A DNA stretch of 64,000 bases from Elysia chlorotica (GCA_003991915.1 RQTK01000515.1:279723-343722); one strand, 5' to 3'; shown: positions 1-11,400, counted from the stretch's first letter. The notes: a model not told the origin generated them from the sequence alone. Numbers and translations are program-made.

Positions 1-87
<87 letters not shown>
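1..87. repeat. (CT)n microsatellite
   Basis: Uninterrupted CT dinucleotide run from the first base of the window to about 87. It probably continues beyond the window edge, so its true length is unknown. Confidence 0.98.
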
Positions 88-90
<3 letters not shown>

Positions 91-204
91 ACATGTGTAT
101 AGCCAATACTGTGCTGGCGTGTCGTAAAAACTCTCTGTCTCCGAGTCTCCCTATATTATCTCCACCTCATTCATCACTGGGCTGACCAATCCCATTGCCA
201 CAAC

Positions 205-395
205 AGAGAGAGAGAGAGAGAGAGAGAGAAAAAAAAAAGGGGGGGGGGGGGGGGGGTTGTTACTGTTAAGTTTATAATGTCTGTGACTGAGTAACAGTAC
301 ACACACAAATAAAACTTAGAGCACAATAACAAACAAGACCAATGAAATGAACACAGCCTATTTTGAGGCTTATGGGTCACGTTAATTTTACTACT
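205..395. repeat. Dispersed repeat D1, copy 1 (GA/poly-G head)
   Basis: A GA run, an A run and about 17 G's precede a block reading TTGTTACTGTTAAG, GACTGAGTAACAGT and GGGTCACGTTAATTTT. The same order of motifs recurs at about 40590-40790, so this is a dispersed repeat and not unique sequence. No coding capacity is seen. The GA/G head is a likely sequencing and assembly weak point. Confidence 0.75.
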
Positions 396-1023
396 GAACA
401 CATCACACCCTGACTTTAAAATCTTCATTGGCTTCCTGTCAGCTCTAGGATAAATTTTGAGCTAGCTTCTATTCTCTTTCAGTGCCAATATGTGTCCGAC
501 TTTCCAGAATATCTAAAAGATTTATTTGTACCCTACACACCATCAAGAGACCTACGCTCAGCTGGCAGGAACCTCCTGTTGAAATCAATCTATACAACGT
601 AAAAAATTTCGGTCTAAGAACCTTTTCTTTCCAAAGTGCAAACCTTTGGAATAACCTTACTGATGAAATGAAAAATGTTAATACATCCTCTTTTTATCTG
701 AGCATTAGTACTCAATATTTCAACCATTTCTGACTCTGCGATAGATCTATATTAATGTCTAATAATATAAATGTGTTTAAAATATCGTTGTTTCATAAGT
801 TTTAATAACATGTATTTATAACAATTATTTGTGTATAACCTTGAGAGACTTTTATAATATTTCTATGCAATTTTTTAAAGTCATTTTAGGAAATTGTGTA
901 TGTAAATGCTTCTACATGACTCTATATCATATTGAACACTTTGGTGATTGTGCTTAAAATATTGTTAAGCGCTTTGAGCTTTGCGAAGGGAAAGCGCTCA
1001 ATAAATAAATATTATTATTATTA
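395..1023 (+). mobile_element. 3' end of a CR1/L2-like non-LTR retrotransposon (decayed)
   Basis: Shifting between frames gives the C-terminal reverse-transcriptase tail typical of these LINEs: HWLPVSSRI, then a P.YL.DLFVPYTPSRDLRSA-like stretch, then a FGLRTFSFQSANLWNNL stretch around 615-660. Stops and shifts break it, so it is a 5'-truncated dead copy. It ends in a small hairpin (AAGCGCTTTGAGC / GGGAAAGCGCTC) and an AATAAATAAATATTATTATT tail, the usual 3' end of such elements. A similar end is at 33580-34150 and a minus-strand relative at 25029-25760. Confidence 0.8.
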
Positions 1024-1221
1024 GGAAGTGGCTATTTACCCGGTAACCGGACAAATAGCCAAATGGCTATTCCTCCGGCAGTCTTGGATTGGAATCTAGG
1101 CGTCTAGGGAGACTAAAAAATTGTGCGTGCGAAAGCGCAAGGATGGCACTTTTGTTTTCCTGGGTTTCCCCGATCTATTTTTACTACCCCTTGCTGGTCT
1201 CACTCTTTTTCTACTGTGCCC
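1024..1221. other. Unassigned intergenic stretch
   Basis: Apart from a small imperfect fold-back near 1030-1060 (GGCTATTT / AAATAGCC around CCGGTAACCGG), nothing recognisable is seen. Confidence 0.5.
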
Positions 1222-1490
1222 ATACATATATATAGCTACCCCTAGACTGCTTGGTGACGTAACAGTGTGGTGGAACTTGGATGTTACTGGGGAGAGGAAA
1301 GTGGGGGCAGGACAAAGCGCACACAGATTTCTATTAATAGTTACCGTGCATCACTCGTTTGATGCGTTAAGGCATGGTGCGCTAGGGTAGGCCTAGCGGG
1401 CCTATGCCTATAATGTTACATGATGAGCACATCCATGTATGTAATCAACCAGAGCAAACTGGCAACTTCATAACATTGTTGTTATACAAC
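1222..1490 (+). repeat. Dispersed repeat R1, copy 1
   Basis: Begins CCCCTAGACTGCTTGGT and runs through GAGAGGAAAGTGGGGGCAGG and TAGGCCTAGCGGGCCTATGC to AACTGGCAACTTCATAACAT. The same blocks in the same order occur at 2048-2345 (plus) and 23947-24185 (minus), so this is a three-copy family in the window. No protein is encoded; the open frames across it are chance frames. Confidence 0.85.
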
Positions 1491-1552
1491 GCTTTGCCAG
1501 AGAGAACAAAGGATCTCTATGATACAAACTCACCAAACAGAGTAGTAGTAAC

Positions 1553-1660
1553 AACAACAAAAATAACAATAATAATAATAATAATGAAATAATAATAATA
1601 ATAATGAAATAATAATAATAACAATGATAATAATTATAATAGCATTTTAAAAGTAAATAA
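1553..1660. repeat. (AAT)n-rich microsatellite
   Basis: Interrupted AAT/ATA triplets with two ATGAAAT interruptions. It is non-coding low-complexity DNA directly after R1 copy 1. Confidence 0.85.
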
Positions 1661-1867
1661 AGCTCTCCAGAGAGCACCGGCGTCATTGTTTTCCTATTAT
1701 TTATCTATTGCACTGGATTCGTAATCCGTAGTTTCTGCCCGCCCACCCTCTCCGACCCACAAACACTGCGAGCTAGCGCGCTGATATGCCACGAAGGGGG
1801 CCGCCATTTTTTTTTAAAGCAATCTAGGGGAAGTTATATACATCTATGACTGTGCCTACTAGGTTCT

Positions 1868-2040
1868 CCATCCCTGGGGCGCGGTGGTCCAGGGGTAGAA
1901 CATCGGCTTCCAAAGCAAAAGGTCCCGAGTTCGAATCCTGGCTGTTGCGTTCCCTACTGGTTGGGTCGGTGTCAGTATAATGTGACCGGCTGAGACAGGA
2001 GTAATGGTATCCCCGCCCTGTCTCGTGTGTGGCAGCCATA
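1868..2040 (+). mobile_element. tRNA-headed SINE, tRNA-Gly-like head
   Basis: The head has a tRNA-like order: a box-A-like GGTCCAGGGGTAGAAC, an anticodon-like GGCTTCCAAAGC and a box-B-like GAGTTCGAATCC. It resembles tRNA-Gly(TCC) but lacks a pairing acceptor stem, so it is not a tRNA gene. The body then reads TGGTTGGGTCGGTGTCAG, TATAATGTGACCGGCTGAGA and CCCGCCCTGTCTCGTGTG, a block found in more than ten other places here. The element sits between inverted ends of R1 (AATCTAGGGGAAGTTATA at 1822; TAACTTCCCCTAGATT at 2050). Confidence 0.88.
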
Positions 2041-2047
2041 GATATAA

Positions 2048-2345
2048 ATAACTTCCCCTAGATTGCTTGGTTACGTAACAACGTGGCGGAACTTGAATGT
2101 TACTCGGGAGAGGAAAGTGGGGGCAGGACGAAGCGAACACAGGGTTCTATTATTAGTATTACCGGTAATAGAAATAAATCTGTTACCGCGCGTCAGTCCT
2201 TTGATGCGCTAAGGCATGATGCGCTGGGGTAGGCCTAGCGGGCCTATGCCTATAATGTTACAAAACAATGTTACATGATGAGCACATCAATGTATGTAAT
2301 CAACCAGAGCTTAAACTGGCAACTTCATAACATTGTTGCAGCTAG
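2048..2345 (+). repeat. Dispersed repeat R1, copy 2
   Basis: Second copy of the family at 1222-1490, with the same landmarks (GAGAGGAAAGTGGGGGCAGG, GCGCTAAGGCATGATGCGCT, TAGGCCTAGCGGGCCTATGC) and the same end (AACTGGCAACTTCATAACAT). It directly follows the SINE. Confidence 0.85.
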
Positions 2346-2482
2346 ATCAAGCAGTCGATCGCAGCGGGTGAATTTAATTTTAATTATTATCTTTCTTTTC
2401 ATTAATTTATTTAGCAGTCAATGATAATTGAACGCTTCAATTATTTTTGTTAATAATATTTTTTTTAATTTTAATAATAATA

Positions 2483-2488
2483 GTAGTG

Positions 2489-2574
<86 letters not shown>
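2483..2574. repeat. (AGT)n microsatellite
   Basis: About 30 near-perfect AGT triplets. The poly-Ser and poly-Leu frames across it are artefacts of the repeat. Confidence 0.97.
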
Positions 2575-2867
2575 CCTACTGATGCCTTTCCTCTTCTTTC
2601 CCTCTTCTTAGATAAATATTCGATAATAGAATCTATATTAGAATAATACAGAGAGAGAGAGAGAGAGGATGTCAAGGTTTGTGTGTTATCTTAATGGCTA
2701 CCTAAGACGATAAAGTTGTGGTTGAACATCGTAACACTTGAAGTATGTTTGTATTTAGTTGAAGCTGAGTGAGACTGCTAATAAAGATAATACATAACAA
2801 TGTTTTTAACATAATTGGCGACGAGGATGGGATACGAACACGCGCGGTATGCACAATCCTTGTGATA

Positions 2868-3078
2868 AGCCTTGCTGGAGGTAAAAAAAAGTTTTACTTG
2901 CACAGAGAAACAGACAGATTTGTGGATAGATTGATGGGTAGATAGACAAATAGATAAATAGACATATAACTCATTATAAGTAAATTATAGGTTCATGGCA
3001 GATAGATAATTTTTATGCCATTTGCAATATTTGTTTGTGTCCTTTTTCAAGGTCACTGGGTGAAAAACACCCATGAAT
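2868..3078 (+). repeat. Dispersed repeat R2, copy 1
   Basis: Starts GATAAGCCTTGCTGGAGGT, passes through a GATA-rich stretch and ends in GGTCACTGGGTGAAAAACAC followed by CC. A diverged copy with the same start and end lies at 4240-4450. The terminal GGGTGAAAAACACCC is itself a hairpin and recurs at 3508 and, inverted, at 63910. The class is unknown. Confidence 0.7.
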
Positions 3079-3180
3079 GACTTATAAAAATAACGAGTAA
3101 CGGTGAAGGTTGTAGATTGTACAGTTGAATAGTTGGTTTTTAGAAGTCTCTAGTTTGAATATCTAGCTAGTATAAATGTT

Positions 3181-3255
3181 CAGTGGAAACCCCGCAAAAC
3201 GAAGTCTGATAATTCGAAATTCTAATGAACGGGATTTTGCAAGAGTGGGTTTTTT
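3181..3255 (+). repeat. R3 TIR element, 5' fragment
   Basis: CAGTGGAAACCCCGCAAAAC followed by AAGTCTGATAATTCGAAAT matches the left end of the 20327-20797 element. The right half is not seen here. Confidence 0.6.
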
Positions 3256-3580
3256 TCTCATTGGCTTTATTAACCTTCACTGCCACTCGTGGATGAAAAA
3301 CTGGCTGTGAGAACTATGTATAATTCTTTTTATTGGTCCCACTTTTAGGCCTAAGATAAAAAGCAATATGTTTTCCTCAATTCGTGCTGTATGTTTCTGG
3401 TTCTATCTGTCTTAATTTGTTTTTAAAAATAACGATTTATATGATTTTTTTTAGTTTTGTTCAGAACCACATGGTTTCTTTGAAAGTTGAAGGTAATCCA
3501 TTCGTGGGTGAAAAACACCCGTATATTAGTAAATAAGCTTCGGCAATAGTTATACTCTCACACATACACACTCGCTTTCT

Positions 3581-3584
<4 letters not shown>
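3256..3584. other. Unassigned intergenic stretch
   Basis: Holds two fragments related to the R2 end (CTCGTGGATGAAAAACTGGC near 3288, GGGTGAAAAACACCCG near 3508). Otherwise no gene or recognised element. Confidence 0.45.

Positions 3585-3625
<41 letters not shown>
3585..3625. repeat. (CT)n microsatellite
   Basis: About 20 CT dinucleotides. Confidence 0.95.
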
Positions 3626-3628
<3 letters not shown>

Positions 3629-3689
3629 CAAATGTATAATTCAATACCTAGGCTATTACATATGTATACATACATCATTTAATACATGT

Positions 3690-4110
3690 AGCTGTTTATG
3701 CCCGTGCTCCTCATCCGAGCCCTCCTTTAAAGTCTCTTCCTCTTACCGGTTACCCCCTCCCCGTTTCCGCCTACGCCTCTTAGACATTATTCCTCTTCCG
3801 CCTGCGCCTCCTCCTGCTCATATTAGTACATTGTGTACTGCTGCTCCTGCTTACTCCTCATCCTTCGCCTGCTGCCCGTAGTTCATCCTGATACAACTCA
3901 TTTTCCTCCCTATCTATCTCCTGCTACTGCTCTTCCTATTGTTCCCCTCCCTGCTCCTGGTTATCTTCCTCCTACTGCTCCCCGTCCTGGTGCTTTACCT
4001 CTTTGGTCTTCCTTCTGCTGCTGCTGCTCCGCCTCCTGCTTATCTTTCTCTTCCTGTTCATCCTCATTCTCTTGGTCCTGCTCTCCCTCTTCTCCTCCTC
4101 ATCTTGCACA
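3690..4110. repeat. Pyrimidine-rich (CCTCCTGCT-like) low-complexity tract
   Basis: About 420 bases dominated by CCTCCTGCTC-like words. The Leu/Pro/Ser-rich frames across it have no domain signature and mirror the base bias, so they are not called as genes. Confidence 0.8.
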
Positions 4111-4239
4111 TCAATATTACGCTACTTTACTTAACTTCTGGGGGTTTTTTTTTTCTATTCTTAGTAACTAAGATTAGATAGAGAATATAAAATGACAGAA
4201 TGACAGAGGGGATGCCAAGGGTGGTAAAAATATTTCTTG

Positions 4240-4450
4240 TGATAAACCTTGCTGGACAGTTAGTGTTTAACTGTTACTTGTACAAACAAGAGAGATAGAT
4301 AGAAATATTGATATACAGATAAGTATATTAAAGTAAATGGATTGATAGCTAGATCAATAGATAGATTAGACGCACACACAGCTTTTTTGCGCGCATGTAA
4401 GATGTTTTTTAATTCTCCCTTTTTTAGGGTCACCTGGTGAAAAACACCCA
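4240..4450 (+). repeat. Dispersed repeat R2, copy 2
   Basis: Starts GATAAACCTTGCTGGACAG, has a GATA-rich middle and ends GGTCACCTGGTGAAAAACAC followed by CCACAAGTGG, parallel to 2868-3078. The same terminal block is present in reverse at about 63903-63935. Confidence 0.7.
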
Positions 4451-4569
4451 CAAGTGGTTGACTGTTGGAAAAAAAAAACAGCGCCTGTGACCTTGCTTTT
4501 TTTCGTTTTATAGGTCACCGAGTTATTTTCACCCATTAACGTAGGCCTAATACAAATAATGAGTCGCGG

Positions 4570-4894
4570 TGAAGTTTAAATCAGACTCAATATTCAAATT
4601 TTTTTCTGGTGAGATTCTTTTAATTCGAAGCTCACAACACCAATAGGCATTAGATCTATATAAAAGTACTGCAATGTATTTCTCAAGCAGCATTCGATGC
4701 CTATTGCTGCCCAAAGGTTGGGGTGAGGTTGCTATGGAAAAAGAAACAATGGGAAACTGTAATGCAGTTGTTCAAACAAGGTGTGTAGGTTGAAACTATT
4801 GATTTTAACACTTTTTTGGTTTAGGCACATGATGTATGTCTTAATTCGAAGTTTAGATGAAACCCCAAAAAATTCAAATTATGAGGTTTCCGTT
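4570..4894 (+). mobile_element. R3 TIR element, 3' part
   Basis: Shares the internal order of 59725-60036: GAAGCTCACAACACCAATAG, a TATTGCTGCCCAAAG-like word, a TTAATTCGAAGTTTAGATGA-like word and the end ATTATGAGGTTTCC. It is a non-autonomous DNA-transposon fragment with no transposase. Confidence 0.65.
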
Positions 4895-5127
4895 GAACTA
4901 ACGTTTCAACCCTGCAGATTTACGCTCAGATTTGCAAGTATTCTGCAGAGTTTGTGTTCGCACTTAGGAAAGTTGAGTCTTTCACGAAGTCTTTGCAAGC
5001 CTTCTCTGCTTCGAGTAAAGAATAGAGCAAATCTTCCACAAGCCTTCCCTCCTCCAAAGGAAGAAGTTGAAAACAGAAAAACCGCAGATTTTCACGGGAG
5101 ATTAATATCACTGGTTTTTACTACGTT

Positions 5128-5364
5128 GGGGTTGGTTTATCGTCCAACAGCAGCACTATATATGCTATATTGTGAACGGGCCTCAAGACGGACGTCTGAG
5201 AATTGTATGTGCTGCCACACACGAGACAGGGCGGGGATACCATGATTCCTGTCTCAGCCGATCAAATTAAACTGACACAGACCCAACCAGAAGGGAGCGA
5301 AATCGCCAGGGCTCGAACCACGGACCTTTTGTGTTGGGAGCCGATGTCTACCCCTGGACCACCG
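5128..5364 (-). mobile_element. tRNA-headed SINE (minus)
   Basis: In reverse it shows a tRNA-like head (GGTGGTCCAGGGGTAGACAT, box B GGTTCGAGCCCTGG) followed by the shared body (CTGGTTGGGTCTGTGTCAG, ATCCCCGCCCTGTCTCGTGT) and the tail block reading ATATAGTGCTGCTGTTGGAC and GATAAACCAACCC. It is an essentially complete copy. Confidence 0.88.
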
Positions 5365-5434
5365 CCCCCCCCCCCCAGTGCCTAAATTGCAAGGATTTTT
5401 ATCCCCCCCCCGACACCCCCCCCCCCCCCCCCCG
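5363..5434. repeat. Poly-C tracts
   Basis: Several runs of 7-18 C's interrupted by AGTGCCTAAATTGCAAGG-type sequence. Length is likely unreliable. Confidence 0.9.
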
Positions 5435-5542
5435 GTTTTAACTAGGAAAAGTAAACGTAGTCCAGGGTTTAAGTTTATAGCACTGTTGTACTTAGCCTAC
5501 TAAATACTATACAAGGTAGTTGGTACAAGGGAGTTGTAGAGT

Positions 5543-5672
5543 TGGTTTAACGTCCAACATCATGTAGGCTGTATTGTGGACGAGTCTCAAGGCTAACGTC
5601 TCACATTTTATGTGCAGCACACACCATGGACCTCCTGTGTCAGAAGCCGATCTTCATACCAGGGCTACCCCC
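5543..5672 (-). mobile_element. SINE fragment (minus), internally deleted
   Basis: Keeps the tail (TGGTTTAACGTCCAACATCA as written on plus) and the head remnant ACCATGGACCTCCTGTGTCA / CCAGGGCTACCC. The central body is missing. Confidence 0.75.
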
Positions 5673-5709
5673 CCCCCCTCTCTTCCCGGCAGTCGAAAAT
5701 GAGACATCC

Positions 5710-5759
5710 TACTTTTATTTTGGAGCTATGCGCTCAAGCATAGCTCCAAAATAAAAGTA
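5710..5759. repeat. Perfect 22-bp hairpin with 6-nt loop
   Basis: Bases 5710-5731 are the exact reverse complement of 5738-5759 (key words TATTTTGGAGCTATGC and GCATAGCTCCAAAATA), with loop GCTCAA. The stem is close to small-RNA-precursor length but shorter than a normal animal pre-miRNA. It sits between two SINE fragments. Confidence 0.9.
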
Positions 5760-5786
5760 CCCTTTAAGTAATGCTTTATAGAAACA

Positions 5787-5918
5787 TGACTCCTGTCTCA
5801 GCCGATCAAATTAAACTGACACAGACCCAACCAGAAGGGAGCGAAATCGCCAGGGCTCGAACCACGGACCTTTTGTGTTGGGAGCCGATGTCTACCCCAG
5901 GGCCACCGTGCCCCACAC
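5787..5918 (-). mobile_element. SINE fragment (minus), head plus part of body
   Basis: Nearly identical to the SINE at 5128-5364 over ACTCCTGTCTCAGCCGATCA, CAGACCCAACCAGAAGGGAG and CGGACCTTTTGTGTTGGGAG. The following bases (AGTGCCTAAATTGCAAGG) are also shared, so a segment with the SINE flank was duplicated, not just the SINE. Confidence 0.85.
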
Positions 5919-6652
5919 AAAGTGCCTAAATTGCAAGGATTTTTAACCTGCCATTGTTTTTTCATATAAGAAATTGAAAATTAACAGAAACACTAACAGT
6001 ACGACTCAAGTCCAACAAACCTGTACTCAAAGAACACCATACATTCAGCAAACAGATCCTCGTCAATCTTTCTTCTTCTTTGTCATGAGTAAATTACCTT
6101 TGATATAACAAACTAATCAGAACTTCATAAAGTTGTTTACCACACACCAGATCAAGGGAAAATTAGACCACAAATATGAATTGAAAAATCTACAGACTGC
6201 TGAGAATAGAAGATCAAAGACGTAAAGCTGCCATGGTTTAGGGCGGTTGAAATATTTATAATCTCAGCTACACCAGTCCCATTTTTTGGCACCTTTTGAT
6301 CCCCCCTTTGTTACATGTTTTGGCCATCTCAACATATCTTTCAAAAGTCAATGCCCCCCCCCCCCCCCAAGGGTGTGAGATTATATCTGAACAGCCCCTT
6401 TTTTAAAACTTGGAATGTGGGTGAGTGGTTGGCAAAAAGAGGCAGAAGGAAAGATGTAGTTTGAAAATAGGATTTGGGACTGTCTCAGCACCATTTTCGG
6501 TAGACTAAATGTAAAATAGATGGAGGCACACAATTTGGTAGCACTGAGACTCACGTGACTTCTGCAAACTATACAAACTATACAAAATAAACCTGCACAT
6601 TTTTTGCGTCCAAGGTGTACTGCATCACTTTTTAAAAATTTGTTAAGTATAA
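5919..6652. other. Unassigned intergenic stretch
   Basis: No coding exon or recognised repeat apart from a poly-C run at about 6355-6368. Confidence 0.5.
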
Positions 6653-7122
6653 TACAGTAGAAAGTATTTATAACAGGACCGGTTGTAACAGGAATCTTCT
6701 TTCAATCCCCGTTTTTTCCTCCTCTTTGTCTTTGTTAAAATATATCGGCAATAACAGGGAGATAGAAAGCCTCAATGGGTTATAGCAGGGCTATATCGAT
6801 CAACAGGCAACCCCGCACTGTGATAAAATAAAATAGTGGGTCATCCTCGCAATTGAGAATGATGCAGTACATTATAATGTAATGTTACAATCAAGCCTGT
6901 GTGTTGGCGCGCGTGGGCTTGACCGTTAAGACGCCGTCACTCGGACTGACACAATGGTAACTGTAACATAGCCGTAGGCCTCTAGGCCTACACCCAGGCT
7001 GGCTACTGGCTATGCGCTCTCTCTCCACATTCTCATTCAACTCATGTTGTAACAGGGATCTGATATAACAGGGATTTTTGCTTTGGTCCCATCATCCCTG
7101 TTATATCAGATTTCCACTGTAG
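6653..7122. mobile_element. Short TIR DNA transposon (MITE-like)
   Basis: The left end TACAGTAGAAAGTATTTATA and the reverse of the right end TACAGTGGAAATCTGATATA are related, and both run into AACAGG; internal AACAGGGA words repeat. Length is about 470 bp with no transposase. It is probably flanked by TA. Confidence 0.7.
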
Positions 7123-7360
7123 TATCAAATTATACATACATGATATACCAATATCATTTTCGCTAAATTTTTAGTGAGTCCAATTTTAAATCCAAGGTAC
7201 CGATATTGTATAGCACATTATAGTAAATAGCTTTTTCAACGTTCAGTATTAAAGTTATCACATTTTTTAACAATGTTAGGTGTCGTAAAAGAATGTTTAC
7301 AACTACAAGTCAGAATCTGCTAAATATCTTTAAAAAATATATACAAGGCTAATACAATAC

Positions 7361-8015
7361 AGTCAAACCTGCTCAAGCGACCAGCTTTCCACCACCCCCT
7401 TGATTTTTTACTATATAAATACACCCCATAAAACGACCACGACCACCTATTTTCTCTACCAAAATAGTCTTTAACCTGTTAAAGAGACCACCCCATAACA
7501 TCATTTACCAGTCTTGACCATGAAAGGTGCGGCAAACAAAAGATTCGGTATGTTTGTTTGCTTCACTGACCAATACGAGCCAGTGCGTCGATGTTGGGAA
7601 GATTGAGTGTCTAGACAGGTGTCAGACAAGAAGGCCTCGGTGATTGGCGGATTATAACTTCAAAAGACCATGAGTGGAGGTTCCATAAATGTCGTTGCTT
7701 CCTTTTATGGTCATCAATCTTCCACTCAGTTTTACATAAAAGTCGGATTATGGAAAATTTGTCTTCTTCTTCATCTTCGTTGTCGACGTCGTCTTCTCCT
7801 TCTTCTTTTTCGTCGTTGTCGACATTGTCTTTTCCTTCTTCTTCGTTGTCTTCTCCTTCTTCTTCCTCTTCTTTTTAATGGGCCGTACAACAGTCCTAAG
7901 CCTGCGACCAACAACATATTTTTGTGGTGTGGAACTCAGAAGGGAAAGTTTTGACCTGTCCAAGACGACCACTTTGACCCAGGATCTTCAGTGGTCGTCT
8001 TAGACAGGTTTGACT
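7361..8015. mobile_element. Short TIR DNA transposon (MITE-like) with (TTC)-rich core
   Basis: Left end AGTCAAACCTGCTCAAGCGA and reversed right end AGTCAAACCTGTCTAAGACG are inverted repeats, each followed by a GACCAC word. The core at 7760-7875 is a TTC/TCG-rich tract. A diverged left end occurs at 20643 (ACAGTCGAACCTGTCC). No transposase frame is seen. Confidence 0.78.
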
Positions 8016-8190
8016 CTCGTATTTCCTTTGCTTTGTTAAAGGCAGATTGCTCATGAGACACTTGTGATAATTCTGTTCTGCATGTACTTAATTAAGTGTT
8101 GATGGTAACTGTTTTTTAATGGTATACATCATTTATAATTTTGTTCAAAAAAAGAAATGGACAGACAGCAAAGGAAAAAAAGAAACCAAA

Positions 8191-8196
8191 TTTATT
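8191..8196 (-). promoter_or_regulatory. eef1d: Polyadenylation signal of eEF1D
   Basis: AATAAA on the minus strand about 180 bases past the eEF1D stop codon. It is the first good signal after the last exon, giving a short 3' UTR as usual for TOP mRNAs. Confidence 0.65.
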
Positions 8197-8372
8197 ACCA
8201 ATAAATAGCATCGCTTCCTTAACTTTGCGTATACATTTTCAGATCACAAACTTTCAAGCCAACACAGTAAATCACAAATAATACCAGGGTATATTATAAA
8301 TCAACAGGTTTTTATTATTATTATTATTATTGGCGACAATGGCTTCCTATTATCCTAAGCAGCATATTCTCT

Positions 8373-8411
8373 CTAGATTTTGTTGAATGCAGCCACATCT
8401 ACACTTTGACA
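8373..8411 (-). CDS. eef1d: eEF1D coding exon 8 (stop codon)
   Basis: Residues 253-264: [12 protein letters not shown] and TAG. Acceptor TTATTTTTCCACAG. Too short to find by frame length; recognised from the invariant C-terminal VAAFNKI and the correct phase. Confidence 0.93.
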   Translation of the reverse strand, partial: CQSVDVAAFNKI

Positions 8412-11400
8412 CTGTGGAAAAATAATGTAAATTTTAAAATTATTATAAATTAAATTATGGACAGTAAAAAGAAAAAGGGCAATTTTTGCAACTCTTCCAA
8501 GTACACATATAAATGCCATATGTATCAATTTTTAAAAAACCTTAAAGATAAATCTATTCAAAGTTGTTACATGTTCTCTTACCTATATAGATTAACAGTC
8601 CATTTATTGTTAAAAAAATTTAATTCAAGTTAAAATTATTAGAAACAGAGATGCTTACATAGCATAAAGATTCTAGAAGAGATACAATTATGCCTACACA
8701 AACTTTTCGTTTTCTTTTTTTCTTAACTTTTCTGGGAGATAATTATGTTCTAGAATTATTCCTAGCCTTCTTTGTGTGTGACTTTATTTCTAGTTTGGGA
8801 CATTGGGACATTAATTTCATTAATATCTGAATATCCCCACACTCCAAACCCTGAAGCGAGACCATCTTGTTTTGTGTACATGCATGCATACATAATCTAG
8901 TGCAAAAAGTATTTAAGCTTAACTGTTTTACCACATCCAATATCTGACTGGCTGATTAAAAATTGGTTGTTTAAGTCTATTTGTTGATGCTTTCAACAAA
9001 GAATTAAACCTGAAGTGAAATGTCCTAGGCATAAACAATGCCTTTAGAAACCATACCTAATGATAGTGTTATACAGGAGATGAAGATACAATTTTCTCAC
9101 ACACAAGGCTGTGTTTTTATTGATCAAAATGTAGAAAAATTGAACTTGATCACTGTCGTGATTCAATTCACACTACCGCACCACGGTACCGTACAAGTAC
9201 AACGTACAAGAATGAATGAAGGCTTGCGGACAATCTAAAAGTGTTTGAATATTGTGTTAAACCTGATAGAACCACACATGCTTCTCTTAAAATTTGAATA
9301 GATTGGTCATCTTAGACATTATTGCAAAGAAAAGGAAAAATCTTGCCATAAATCTGAAACTATCCATAAACTCCCATTTGGTCAAAAATTAGTTCTAGAG
9401 CAAAGGTTTATGAGGAAAATAAAGTAGCACCCGTTATCGTATGTGATCACAAATAGTGTCATAAGTCACGTATGTTGACATTGATATTGGTAAGATCATA
9501 AAAGATTTTATTCAGAAAAGGAGAACCATTTCAATTACATTTAAATCTAGGGCTGGTCAATCTGATCTGCACATGGCAGGTTCAGCCTGAGCATAATTTT
9601 TTGTAAGAGTGTGAGATAGGAGATACAAACTATATTAAAATCGAAAATGAATATAGGAAAGGACTTAAAGAATGTAGACAAAAATGAGAATGAAACTACT
9701 AATACCACCATGTTCATTAATTTACACATTGATTGGCCACCCACAACAGAACTGAGTTTAATCTGCAGAAAACCATCATCACTGATATGAGAATGTGTAT
9801 GTATCTACATTGATACATTACTTTCCTCAGAATATGCTTTTAAAGTAAGCTTTCAAGTTAGGTAAAAATTAAGAATTTCAACATCAGTCATGTTGATGGA
9901 ATAATGATTTTTTCTTCCTTTTTTAATTTTTGAAAAGATATATATGAAGGTTTTTCATAACAATGTTAAAAGGTTAAACCATTTTTATAATAAGAAAAAA
10001 ATACCTTTAGTCTATGGTCTAAGTTTAAAAGCACTGCTGTAATCGCTATCCCCAAGTTTACTGCTTACTCACCAAATCTTCAAAGTCTGTGGTAATCTTT
10101 TCTTGCAAGTCATCAACACTGACTTTGTCATCCTCAATGACACTCATAATCTGTAGTTTCTTGATACCATATCCCACTTCAATAAGTTTGGCTGAAACAA
10201 ACAGCAAACAATCTAGATTGAAATCCTCATAAAATTGGTCACTTAGGACTGGTGGCCGACTTTGCCTTAAGCAAAATTTATTTTTACAGCATATTTCCTT
10301 TTTTTTGTCTCTGCCAATTGCCACCACCTGCTCAACGCGACAGAAGGCGGCAAAACCCTGTTCAACGGAATCATCACTTTGTCATCAAAGAATAAATTTA
10401 GCAAAAATTAGGGTGCACATAAAAGAGAGGGGTGGGGAGGAAAATGGATACTGGCACTGTTAATACAGCCTGACCTGCCAAATTGGGAAACATGAAATAT
10501 GGAAAAACCTGCATAATCACAAAAGATCCGGGGAAACAGAAAATCTATATGAAGTCCTTATGATTACCCGGTTAATAGGGAGAAATATTTCACACATCAC
10601 TAATGAATGGATATGCTTAGGAAAGATTGTTTGAAATTTTTTCTTGAAAAACGCGTACATCTTACATGTTACGCATGAATAAGCACACATGGTCCACAAA
10701 GTCCATTTCTGGACACAGCAACATGTAGCCGTGTTTGTTTATGACACAGGTAAGTTCGCCTGTTAATATTTTTGGCAACCTCTTTATCAAGGTCTCAGAG
10801 ATGGATCATCTGTACTAAAATATGACAATACATTTTCAATCATCAATGAAGACATATATCAGCATTGCTTTTATATACCGGGTAATAAAATTTGTAATTC
10901 TATTTGATCTTGACCTGAAGTGCCTCTGATCTTAAGATTTGAAGTAAATTGGGTCAGGACTTACATGCACCCCAAAGAAGGCCATCCTGTTCTATAGACC
11001 GCACTTTTTTTTCCAACTCTACCATATCCGTCTCATCGTCCCACGGCTTTACATCCAGTAAAACACTTGATTTGGCGATGATAACAGGTTCTGTAGAAAT
11101 AAAAATGAAAATAATGTTTGGAAAAATATGTATAAAAACTGGCAGTTCTTTTGTGAGATGTTAAAATTAAGTACTAAATAAAAGTCAACGATTTAAATTT
11201 TTCAAACATTTTAGTCTCTTTGACGAAAATAATATCTTACAGCTTTTTAATTGTACTTAAAAAAGGCTCAATGTCTACTGTCTGAATCATTGTGATTATT
11301 GAAACAAATTTTCACATTAATGAGTGAAGTTAGTGCATTTCCGAAAGGGTGGCTCTTACACATGATCGCTGAAGAGGCACTTACTTTTAGCCTTTTTCTC

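Noticed and set aside
3833..4171. 112-aa Leu/Pro/Ser-rich open frame
   Set aside because: It lies in a pyrimidine-rich low-complexity tract; the composition follows the bases and no domain is seen.
4781..5245. 154-aa plus frame
   Set aside because: It crosses the R3 element end and a SINE in reverse; chance frame over repeats.
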